Shown here: one piece after another, positions 54,746-62,193 of the stretch
How positions within the stretch are numbered: position 1 is the first letter of the stretch
Layout: each line of letters opens with the position of its first letter
Origin: Sphingomonas phyllosphaerae 5.2
GTDB taxonomy: Bacteria; Pseudomonadota; Alphaproteobacteria; Sphingomonadales; Sphingomonadaceae
DNA length: 64,000 bases
NCBI RefSeq assembly: GCF_000419605.1
Contig: NZ_ATTI01000001.1
Location: forward strand, 588,501-652,500
Reading direction: 5' to 3'
The notes under the pieces: generated by a model
What the model saw: the letters and a program-made list of their open reading frames with translations, nothing else
What the model was told of the DNA's origin: nothing
Database searches by the model: none
Translations under genes and position numbers: made by a program

Positions 54746-54754
54746 CGCCGCCAG
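54731..54754. terminator. Palindrome across the leuB stop, between convergent genes
   Basis: CTGGCGGCG (54731-54739) and CGCCGCCAG (54746-54754) are perfect inverse complements around a 6-nt loop that contains the leuB stop codon. It lies exactly between the convergent leuB and glycosyltransferase ends (12 bp apart), fitting a bidirectional terminator. No T-runs flank it. Confidence 0.5.
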
Positions 54755-54757
54755 CGG

Positions 54758-55990
54758 TCAGACCCAGCTGGCGAACCACGTCCAGCGGCGGAAGGCGGCG
54801 GGGTTGGCGAGCGGCTCGGCGCTGATCACCGGCAGGAAGTAGAGCCACAGCGCGAAGACCAGCAGCAGATAGAGCTCGATCCAGCGGCCGAGTGCGGCGC
54901 GGTGATGATCGATTGCAACCGCGAGCGCTACGCACAGCAGCACGCTGGACGGGTAGTAGTAATAATAGAAGCCGAGCGACTTCGGGATAATCGCGAAGAT
55001 CGCGACCGAGAAGGTCCATAGCGCCGCCGGGGCGAGCAGGCGCGCCACGCCGCTCTTCACCCACGCGGCATATCCCGCAGCCACCGCGACCAACCCGCCC
55101 CACATCACCGCCGGATTGCCGAGCAGCAGGATGCCGCGCTGCGCGCCGTCGACCGGCTCGTAAAGGTACCAGATCGGGCGGATCATCAGCGGCCATGTCC
55201 ACCAGTTGGACTGATAGGTGTGCGCGGGCAGCTTTTGCGTCTGCCGCAGGTACATATCCCACTGGAAATGGGGGAGGGCGGTCAAAGTCAGTGCGTCGTT
55301 GACGTAAAAGAAGGCGGGCGCGAAGGTGAGGAAGTAGCTGGCGACCGACAGTCCGCCAAGCAGCGCGAGCGCCGGGAAGGTGCCCAGCCCCGGCCAGCGC
55401 GCGGGACGTTCGCGGCGCATCACCAGGAACGTCACCGCCGCGGCGGCAACGTAAGGCGCGGCGGCCCATTTACAGGCGGTGGCCAACCCCAGCAACACGC
55501 TGCCCGCGCTCCATTTCACGATGCTGCCGGCACGGCATGCTCCGGCGAGCAGGACGATGCCCCATAGCAGGAAAGCAACCATGAAGGTGTCCAGCATCGC
55601 GATCCGCGCCTGGATGTAGATCGTGAAGCCGAGCAGTGCGAAGGTGGTGGCGAGCAAGGCCGCCCGTGTGCGCCCGGTCAGCAGATGCGTGAACGCGAAG
55701 ACCCCAGCTATGGTGGCACTGCCCGCCAGCGTGGACGCGATGCGCCAGCCGAACGGCCCGTCGCCGAACAGCTTCATCCCGAGCGCGATCAGTTCCTTGG
55801 CGAGCAATGGATGCTCGATGTTGGTCGGCCCCGACAGCGTGAGGAGCGCGCGTGCGGCGGGGAGATAATGGACTTCGTCGAAAACCGGCTTGGTGGGTAC
55901 GGACAGGTGAAAGAGGAAGATCAACTCTGCGGCGAGCGCGATCAGCAGCGCCAGCACGTGCGGCGACCGGCTCCTTTGTCCGACATGCAC
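54758..55990 (-). CDS. PMT/ArnT-type membrane glycosyltransferase
   Basis: A multi-pass inner-membrane mannosyltransferase-like enzyme using a polyprenyl-phosphate sugar. It is about 410 aa with some ten helices, the first VLALLIALAAELIFLFHLSV. The acidic catalytic loop KPVFDEVHYLPAARAL and the EHPLLAKELIALG motif are typical of PMT (family GT39). The acceptor (protein or lipid) is unknown. GTG at 55990 is taken as start; ATG at 56122 is in frame but would overlap the metZ start and add 44 non-family-like residues. Confidence 0.82.
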   Translation of the reverse strand: MHVGQRSRSPHVLALLIALAAELIFLFHLSVPTKPVFDEVHYLPAARALLTLSGPTNIEHPLLAKELIALGMKLFGDGPFGWRIASTLAGSATIAGVFAFTHLLTGRTRAALLATTFALLGFTIYIQARIAMLDTFMVAFLLWGIVLLAGACRAGSIVKWSAGSVLLGLATACKWAAAPYVAAAAVTFLVMRRERPARWPGLGTFPALALLGGLSVASYFLTFAPAFFYVNDALTLTALPHFQWDMYLRQTQKLPAHTYQSNWWTWPLMIRPIWYLYEPVDGAQRGILLLGNPAVMWGGLVAVAAGYAAWVKSGVARLLAPAALWTFSVAIFAIIPKSLGFYYYYYPSSVLLCVALAVAIDHHRAALGRWIELYLLLVFALWLYFLPVISAEPLANPAAFRRWTWFASWV

Positions 55991-56053
55991 GATCCACGTT
56001 CCCCAGCCGTCGACGCCACCCCGCGCCGGGAGCACCGTGGCGCGCCCTGCCCA

Positions 56054-56110
56054 CGCCGACAAGGCGGTTTGTCGGTGCTGCCCCCTTGTTCTGCCGGACC
56101 GGTAGGGGCA
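56054..56110 (+). other. Two-hairpin leader in front of metZ
   Basis: Two possible stems lie just upstream of metZ. The first pairs 56054-56062 with 56069-56077 (core CCGACAA/TTGTCGG, loop of 6). The second pairs TGCCCC (56079-56084) with GGGGCA (56105-56110) and encloses CCGGACCGG. It does not resemble the SAM-II consensus I know from alphaproteobacterial met genes. It may be a leader structure or chance in GC-rich DNA. Confidence 0.3.
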
Positions 56111-56120
56111 AAGCGGGCGC

Positions 56121-57326
56121 ATGAAGCGGCATAGCGGACAGGATCGGTCGATCACGCAAGCCTGGCGTCCGGCGACTCTCGCGGTTCGCGGCGGCACGGC
56201 GCGATCAGAATATGGCGAGACGTCGGAGGCGATCTTCCTCACCTCGGGCTACGCCTACGATTGTGCGGAGGACGCGGCGGCACGCTTCGCGGGCGAGCAG
56301 CAGGGGATGACCTACTCGCGGCTACAGAACCCGACCGTCGAGATGCTGGAAAAGCGGATCGCGTTGCTGGAGGGCGCCGAGGCGTGCCGTACGATGGCGA
56401 CCGGGATGGCGGCGATGACGGCGGTGCTGCTGTGCCAGTTGCAACAGGGCGACCATGTCGTGGCCGGGCGCGCAGCGTTCGGTTCGTGCCGCTGGCTGGT
56501 CGATACGCTGCTGCCCAAGTTCGGGATCAGCACCACCACCGTCGATGCGCGCGACCCGCAGGCATTCCAGGACGCGGTGAAGCCCAACACCAAGGTCTTC
56601 TTCTTCGAGACGCCTGCCAATCCGACGATGGACATCGTGGACTTGCGCGCCGTGTGCGGGATCGCGCGCGAGCGCGGGATCGTGAGCGTGGTCGACAACG
56701 CCTTCGCGACGCCGGCGCTGCAGCGACCGATGGAGTTCGGCGCCGACGTGACCGCTTATTCCGCGACCAAGATGATGGACGGCCAGGGCCGCGTGCTGGC
56801 GGGTGCGGTGTGCGGGACCGAGGATTTCATCACCAACACGCTGCTGCCGTTCACGCGCAACACCGGGCCGACGCTGTCGGCGTTCAACGCGTGGGTGGTG
56901 CTCAAGGGGCTGGAGACGCTTGACCTGCGCATCCGCCGGCAATCGGAGAATGCGATCGAGGTCGGGCGTTTCCTGGAAGGTCGCGTGCCGCGAGTCCTGC
57001 ACCCGGGCTTGCCGAGCCATCCGCAGCACGAGCTGGCGATGAGCCAGATGAGCGCGGCGGGCGGGATCTTCGCATTCGAGGTGGCGGACCGTGCACAGGC
57101 GCACGCGCTGCTCAACGGGCTGGAGCTGATCGACATCTCTAACAACATCGGCGACTCGCGCTCCCTGATGACCCACCCGGCGTCGACCACCCATTACGGT
57201 GTGTCGGCGGACGCGCGTGCCGAGATGGGGGTGACGGAGGGACTGTTGCGGCTGAACGTCGGACTGGAAGACCCGCGCGACGTGATCGACGACCTCGATC
57301 GCGCATTGGGACGAGCCGGACTGTGA
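56121..57326 (+). CDS. metZ: O-succinylhomoserine sulfhydrylase
   Basis: PLP enzyme making homocysteine directly from O-succinylhomoserine and sulfide; 401 aa. It has YSRLQNPTVEMLEKRIALLE, METZ-typical GLELIDISNNIGDSRSLMTH, and the PLP-binding Lys in TAYSATKMMDGQGRVLAG. The alternative cystathionine gamma-synthase differs in the SATK context, so metZ is favoured. The start is 2 nt inside the longest possible divergent frame of the glycosyltransferase. It overlaps apaG by 4 nt. Confidence 0.93.
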   Translation: MKRHSGQDRSITQAWRPATLAVRGGTARSEYGETSEAIFLTSGYAYDCAEDAAARFAGEQQGMTYSRLQNPTVEMLEKRIALLEGAEACRTMATGMAAMTAVLLCQLQQGDHVVAGRAAFGSCRWLVDTLLPKFGISTTTVDARDPQAFQDAVKPNTKVFFFETPANPTMDIVDLRAVCGIARERGIVSVVDNAFATPALQRPMEFGADVTAYSATKMMDGQGRVLAGAVCGTEDFITNTLLPFTRNTGPTLSAFNAWVVLKGLETLDLRIRRQSENAIEVGRFLEGRVPRVLHPGLPSHPQHELAMSQMSAAGGIFAFEVADRAQAHALLNGLELIDISNNIGDSRSLMTHPASTTHYGVSADARAEMGVTEGLLRLNVGLEDPRDVIDDLDRALGRAGL

Positions 57327-57739
57327 GCGGGTCGCCCGGCATCGGGGCGCTGTTCCCGGACGCCGCGACCACCGAGGCGGTGACGGTGCGCGTGTCGGTC
57401 AGCTATCTCGCCGAACAGTCGGAGCCGGCGCGAGGCCGGTGGTTCTGGGCCTATCATATCCGCATCGAAAACCACGGCGCAGGGCCGGTGCAATTGCTGA
57501 CCCGGCACTGGATCATCACCGACGGTGCGGGTGCGCGCCACACGGTCGAGGGCGAGGGCGTGGTCGGCGAGCAGCCGGTGATCCAGCCGGGTGCGAGCTA
57601 CGACTATGTTTCGGGCTGTCCGCTTGCGACGCCGAGCGGTGCGATGCAGGGCAGTTACCGGATGGTGGCGGCCGACGGGCGCGTGTTCGATGCGGCGATC
57701 CCGCGCTTCGCGCTGCTGGCGCCGGCCGAGGCGGAGTGA
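57323..57739 (+). CDS. apaG: ApaG protein (DUF525)
   Basis: A 138-aa fibronectin-III-like fold protein: RVSVSYLAEQSEPARGRWFW, AYHIRIENHGAGPVQLLTRH and SGCPLATPSGAMQGSYRM are family segments. Its cellular role (Co/Mg resistance, interaction with nucleotides) is uncertain. GTG at 57323 overlaps the metZ stop. Confidence 0.9.
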   Translation: MSGSPGIGALFPDAATTEAVTVRVSVSYLAEQSEPARGRWFWAYHIRIENHGAGPVQLLTRHWIITDGAGARHTVEGEGVVGEQPVIQPGASYDYVSGCPLATPSGAMQGSYRMVAADGRVFDAAIPRFALLAPAEAE

Positions 57740-57743
57740 CCCG

Positions 57744-58535
57744 GTGAAGCGTACGCACCTGCCGCTGAATGGTCTGCGCGTGCTCGATGCCGCCGCACGC
57801 CATCTGTCGTTCACGCGCGCCGCCGATGAGCTGGCGGTGACCCCGGCGGCAGTCGGGCAGCAGATTCGGGCGCTGGAAGATACGCTGGGCGTGGTGCTGT
57901 TCCGGCGCACGACCAAGGGACTGGAGCTGACGCCAGAGGGCGAGGCGGGGTTGGCGCCGTTGCGGCAGGCGTTCCTCGAGTTCGAGGAAGCGGTGCGTGC
58001 GATGCAGGCCGGGCAATCCTCCAAGTCGTTGACGATCGCTGCCCCTCGCGACGTGACCGAAAAGTGGTTGTTGCCGCGGCTGGCCGAGATCGCGGCGCTG
58101 GACCCGGATCTGCGCTTCGCACTGGTCGCGGCGGACGAGGGCATGGATTTCACCGAGGCGAACCTGGACCTTGCGATCCGCTGGGGCGAGGGGCCCGGTG
58201 CGCACGAGGGCGAGGCGATCGAGAGCGATGGTCTGGTGACGGTCGCGCGCGCGGGCGGCGGACCGGCGACGGCGATCCAGTGGCCGGGCGCTCCGGACAC
58301 GGATGGTGCCGCGCTGGTGCGGGTCGGCGATGCGGGACTGGCGATCGACGCCGCCGCAGCGGGGCTGGGGCGCGCGACGGTGCCGGAGATGCTCGCCGCG
58401 CGCGATATTGCTGCCGGACGCGTGGTGGTGGTCGGCGACGCCCAGCCGTCGCGGATCGGTTACTGGCTGGTCGCGCCGACACCGCAGTGGCGGCAGCGGA
58501 AGGTGCAGGCGCTGGTCGAGGCGCTGGGCCGCTAG
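57744..58535 (+). CDS. LysR-family regulator, GcvA-like, short form
   Basis: A 263-aa transcription factor. The winged helix-turn-helix is GLRVLDAAARHLSFTRAADE followed by LAVTPAAVGQQIRALED, the GcvA-type order. An effector domain follows with DLAIRWGEGPG. It is about 30-40 residues shorter than usual, the loss being in the effector domain after DLAIRWGEG. GTG at 57744 gives the normal N-terminus. The target is unknown; it starts 4 bp after apaG and may be co-transcribed. Confidence 0.87.
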   Translation: MKRTHLPLNGLRVLDAAARHLSFTRAADELAVTPAAVGQQIRALEDTLGVVLFRRTTKGLELTPEGEAGLAPLRQAFLEFEEAVRAMQAGQSSKSLTIAAPRDVTEKWLLPRLAEIAALDPDLRFALVAADEGMDFTEANLDLAIRWGEGPGAHEGEAIESDGLVTVARAGGGPATAIQWPGAPDTDGAALVRVGDAGLAIDAAAAGLGRATVPEMLAARDIAAGRVVVVGDAQPSRIGYWLVAPTPQWRQRKVQALVEALGR

Positions 58536-58681
58536 GTAGCCCGACGTTGGGTCAAGTCCGAGCACGGCGTCGTTCGCTGGGTGGGCAAGTGTCTTTCGGC
58601 GGAGGCAGCGACGGCTCGTCCGGCGGGAGCATGTCGCTTTCTTCCGGTGCGTTTCCAATCGCGTGCGCGCGCCTGCCGCCG

Positions 58682-59887
58682 CTATGCGCGCAGCGATCGC
58701 GGTGCGCCGCGGCGGAGCGGAAGGATCGCGAGGCCTCCTGCGAGCGTCAGGGCGGCGAGAACGAGCAGCAATGCGGTAAAGTCGTGCGGGGTCGCCAGTG
58801 TCCAGGTGAGCAACGGCCCGAGTAGCGCCGGGAGCGTGTTGGCGAGGTTGATGAGTCCGAGGTCGCGGCCACGGTGCCGCGGATCGGGGAGCAGGCGGAC
58901 CGCCAAAGCGGCGTGGAGCGCGAGGAACACCGCCGCCGCGATCGAGTAAAGGACGAAGCCGATCGCGCCCGCCGCGGGGTGCGCGCCGATCGCCATCGTG
59001 AGCAGACCGGCGGCCGCGAGCGCGGCTGCGCCGAACAGGAACGGCGTGCGATGTGCGGCGCGGTCCGAAAGGCGTCCGGCAAGGACTGCGACCGGAAGCG
59101 GGAGAATGTAGCTGATCGTCAGCAACGTGCCGACCCGCGCGGCCAGCAGCGCGGGGGCGACCGGACCGGAGATGCTCTGGAAGTAATAGAGGAGGTAGAG
59201 CGACAGCGCACTGCCGGCGACCTGCACCAGCAGCCGCGCGATGCTGGCCACGAACAGCTCGCGTGGGGCGCTGGCGGGGCGGGGAGTCGCGTCGGGCGCG
59301 ACAGGAGCGCCGCGGACCAGCAGCAGCGGCACGAGCGTGGCCGCGGCAAGCGTGCCGAGCAGCGCGAGCTGTGCTGGCTCGCCCCATCCGGGGGCGGCGA
59401 CGAGCAGCGCCGAGACCGCACCGGCCGCGGGTGGGCCGAGCGCCAGCAGCCCGCTGGCCAAACCACGCTGGTCGTCCGGGATTTCGTCGGCCATGATCGC
59501 CATCATCGGCGCGAGTATCGCGTTGACGGCAAGCTGGAACAACAGCACCGCCGCGATCAGCGTCACTGGGCGGTCGGCGAGCGCGATGGTGGCGAAGGTT
59601 GCGCCCAGCAGGGCCGCACCGCCTGCCATCCACCGGCGCCGTCCGCCGCCGCGCGCCAGCGAGCGGTCGCTCAGCCAGCCGAACAAGATATTGCCGGCGC
59701 TGGCGATTATCGCGCCGCCGACGATTGCGACGGTCAGCCAGCCGATCCGCGCCTCTCCGGCGAGGCGCGCGACCTTGAGCGGCAGCAGCAGCGATAGCAG
59801 CGGCAGATAACCGATCACCGCGCCGGCATGGGCGAGCGAAAAGGCGGCGAGCAGCCGGTGCGAGGCGGGGGGGCGGGAGCGGATCAT
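58682..59887 (-). CDS. MFS transporter
   Basis: A 401-aa major facilitator superfamily permease with about twelve helices (FSLAHAGAVIGYLPLLSLLL to LLLVLAALTLAGGLAILPLR). The loop 2-3 motif LFGWLSDRSLARGGGRRRW and the loop 8-9 AGRLSDRAAHRTPFLFG correspond to MFS motif A. It resembles sugar-cation symporter or drug-type carriers; the substrate cannot be read. It is convergent with the LysR gene. The 289-bp gap to the GGDEF-EAL gene (59888-60176) holds only a possible terminator. Confidence 0.85.
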   Translation of the reverse strand: MIRSRPPASHRLLAAFSLAHAGAVIGYLPLLSLLLPLKVARLAGEARIGWLTVAIVGGAIIASAGNILFGWLSDRSLARGGGRRRWMAGGAALLGATFATIALADRPVTLIAAVLLFQLAVNAILAPMMAIMADEIPDDQRGLASGLLALGPPAAGAVSALLVAAPGWGEPAQLALLGTLAAATLVPLLLVRGAPVAPDATPRPASAPRELFVASIARLLVQVAGSALSLYLLYYFQSISGPVAPALLAARVGTLLTISYILPLPVAVLAGRLSDRAAHRTPFLFGAAALAAAGLLTMAIGAHPAAGAIGFVLYSIAAAVFLALHAALAVRLLPDPRHRGRDLGLINLANTLPALLGPLLTWTLATPHDFTALLLVLAALTLAGGLAILPLRRGAPRSLRA

Positions 59888-60122
59888 GTGAGGGGCGCAG
59901 GATAGCGCGCCGGGCCTCGGGTGCCAGTGCGTTGGATTCGTGAAGGGTTCGTTCGGCAGCCTTTGGACGATGAGCAGAAAACGGCAGGTGAGCCGATCGT
60001 CGTCGGCGCGTGTGTAGCCAAGCGATGCGGGATGTCGTGGTTCGGCGCTGTATGGCTCCGCCAAGTTTGCGATGATGACGGCGTAGTGGCCCCCGCGCGC
60101 GCCGATGTAAGCAATGATCGCT

Positions 60123-60148
60123 TCCGCCCGGTCGCGGCGCCGGGCGGA
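60123..60148 (-). terminator. GC hairpin after the GGDEF-EAL gene
   Basis: TCCGCCCGG (60123-60131) and CCGGGCGGA (60140-60148) pair perfectly over an 8-nt loop, 28 bp beyond the minus-strand stop at 60177. No T-run follows on either strand, so the call is weak. Confidence 0.35.
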
Positions 60149-60176
60149 GCGGAAAGCGCAAGCTCGCCCGCCTAGT

Positions 60177-62159
60177 CTAGGTGACGGCGTCGCGGCGGCC
60201 CATGATCCGCACCACTTCGGGCAGCATCGCGATCGGCAGCGGCTCGGCGAAGAGGAAGCCCTGCACATGCTCGCAGCCCATGCGCAGCAACCCCTCCAGC
60301 TGCTCGCTGGTCTGCACCCCCTCCGCGACGCAATCGAGCGAGAGCGCACGGCACAGTCCAAGCATCGCCTCCACTACCGACGAGCCACGCTTCTCGCGCA
60401 GGCCCTCGATGAAGCTGCGGTCGATCTTGACCTTGTCGAGCGGGAGCTGGTGGAGGTTGCTGAGGCTGGAATGACCGGTGCCGAAATCATCGAGCGCCAC
60501 CTTCATGCCGAGCCCGCGCAGCCGTTGCAGCATCCGCGCCGCGACCGCGGGTTCGCGCATCACCGCCGTCTCGGTGACCTCGACCCAGATCCGCGACGGC
60601 GCGATGCCCGAGGCGAGCAGTTCGTGTTCGATCGCCGCCAGTGTCGCGGGCGAATGCAGGTCGCATGCCGAGATGTTGAAGGACAGTGCGACGGCATCGG
60701 GCAGCGTGCGCGCCGCGGCCAGCCCCTTGCGGAACACCGCGAGCGTGATGGCGTGGATCAACGTGGATCGTTCGGCGACGGTGATGAAGTCGGCGGGTGC
60801 GATCTCGCCGACCAGCGGGCTGTGCCAGCGCGCCAGCAGCTCGATCGCCTCGACGCGGCCGGTACGCGCCCCGACGATCGGCTGGCCGTACAACTGGAGT
60901 TCGTCGTCGAACACGCTCGCCTGCAACGCCGCCTCGATCGCGCGGTCGCGCCGGATCGCGCTTTCCAGGTCATGCGTGAAGAGGCACAGCCCGCCGCCCT
61001 GCACGCGCTTGGCATGGTAGAGCGCATAATCGGCACGGTCGAACAGGTCGGTGGCGAGCACGCCCGACCCGGGGAACAGCGCGACCCCGAGCGAGCCGCC
61101 GACCGCGATGGTCAGCTCGCCGATCGCGAACGGCTCCTCCAGCGCCTGGCAGATGCGCGCCCCGATCGCCCCCGCGATCAACGCCTCGCCCGGCACCAGC
61201 AGCCCGAACTCGTCGCCGCCCAGCCGGTAGAAGGTGGCGCCGCCGTGCAGCAATCCGGCGATGCGTTCGGCCAGCCGGACCAGCAGAATGTCGCCGACGT
61301 GATGGCCGAAGGTGTCGTTGACGGGTTTGAACCGGTCGAGATCGAGCAGCCCGACCGCGAACGGCCCCGCAGTGCCGCTGCGCACCAGTTCATCGAGATC
61401 GTCCTGGAAACGGCGGCGATTGGGCAGCCCGGTCAGGCTGTCGGTGCGCGCCAGCCGCTCGTTCTCGGCGTTCAGGCGGATCAGCTCGCCATGCTGGCGG
61501 TTGAGTCGCGCCTGCGAAGCGACCTGTTGGCGAAAATGATCGAAGCCGTTGAACAGCACGCGCAGCAGCACGACCAGTACCAGCGCGACATTCACCGCGA
61601 TCACGGTGTACATCACGTCCTGCCGCAGCAGGCACGCGCCGATGAACGACGGAATCACGATCAGCCCGACCAGCAGCGCGACCTGCGGCACCGTCGCGAG
61701 GCAGAAGATGCACCCGATCGTCGTGGTCGTGAGATAGATCATGACGTGCGCCTGATCTACCGCCCCGCCATAGCGAAACAGCGCGAGCGCCCACGCGACA
61801 TACGCACAGGCGATCACCGCGCCGAGCAGCGTGACGAGCCGGAGCTGGCGCTGTGCGCGCGCCGGGTTCGGCGGATCAGGGTGGCGTGCGTGCCGCCACC
61901 AGTGAAGCAGGCGCATCGCGCTGAGGAACAGCAGGGCCGCCGGAATGCCCGTGCTGAGATAGACAGGCATGTTGTGGCGGTGGGTAAGCGCGATCGCCAG
62001 CGAGTTGACGATCAGCAACGCGTAGAGGAACGGCAATTGGCGACGGAGACCGGCGACCTGCGCCACCGCCAGCCGGGAATCGTTTCCCATGCCGACGTAC
62101 CAGCGGTACAATCGCCATCCCCATCCCGTTCGCACGAAACCCCCGTTTATCGGTGCCAA
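60177..62159 (-). CDS. Membrane GGDEF-EAL protein (c-di-GMP turnover)
   Basis: A 660-aa protein with about six N-terminal helices (from FLYALLIVNSLAIALTH to VALVLVVLLRVLF) acting as a membrane sensor, then GGDEF and EAL domains. The GGDEF site is intact (YRLGGDEFGLLV). EAL residues are also present: the ELLARW variant of the EAL motif, Asn in LSFNISA, EVTETA, Asp pair in ALDDFGTGHSSL, Lys in VKIDRSFI and Glu in VAEGVQT. Both synthesis and breakdown of c-di-GMP are therefore possible. No PAS or HAMP is seen. Confidence 0.93.
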   Translation of the reverse strand: MAPINGGFVRTGWGWRLYRWYVGMGNDSRLAVAQVAGLRRQLPFLYALLIVNSLAIALTHRHNMPVYLSTGIPAALLFLSAMRLLHWWRHARHPDPPNPARAQRQLRLVTLLGAVIACAYVAWALALFRYGGAVDQAHVMIYLTTTTIGCIFCLATVPQVALLVGLIVIPSFIGACLLRQDVMYTVIAVNVALVLVVLLRVLFNGFDHFRQQVASQARLNRQHGELIRLNAENERLARTDSLTGLPNRRRFQDDLDELVRSGTAGPFAVGLLDLDRFKPVNDTFGHHVGDILLVRLAERIAGLLHGGATFYRLGGDEFGLLVPGEALIAGAIGARICQALEEPFAIGELTIAVGGSLGVALFPGSGVLATDLFDRADYALYHAKRVQGGGLCLFTHDLESAIRRDRAIEAALQASVFDDELQLYGQPIVGARTGRVEAIELLARWHSPLVGEIAPADFITVAERSTLIHAITLAVFRKGLAAARTLPDAVALSFNISACDLHSPATLAAIEHELLASGIAPSRIWVEVTETAVMREPAVAARMLQRLRGLGMKVALDDFGTGHSSLSNLHQLPLDKVKIDRSFIEGLREKRGSSVVEAMLGLCRALSLDCVAEGVQTSEQLEGLLRMGCEHVQGFLFAEPLPIAMLPEVVRIMGRRDAVT

Positions 62160-62193
62160 TACGGGTGTTTAGGCGGAAACTGTTAGCGAGCCA

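Noticed and set aside
56054..56120. SAM-II riboswitch before metZ
   Set aside because: Stems are present but the conserved pseudoknot sequence elements that I know for SAM-II are not.
59888..60176. Minus-strand extension of the MFS gene upstream
   Set aside because: The frame stays open but the translation is unlike a transporter N-terminus; the MIRSRPPASHRLLAAF start at 59887 fits better.
60114..62186. Open frame of 690 codons on the plus strand
   Set aside because: Antisense to the GGDEF-EAL gene, whose catalytic motifs are intact on the other strand.
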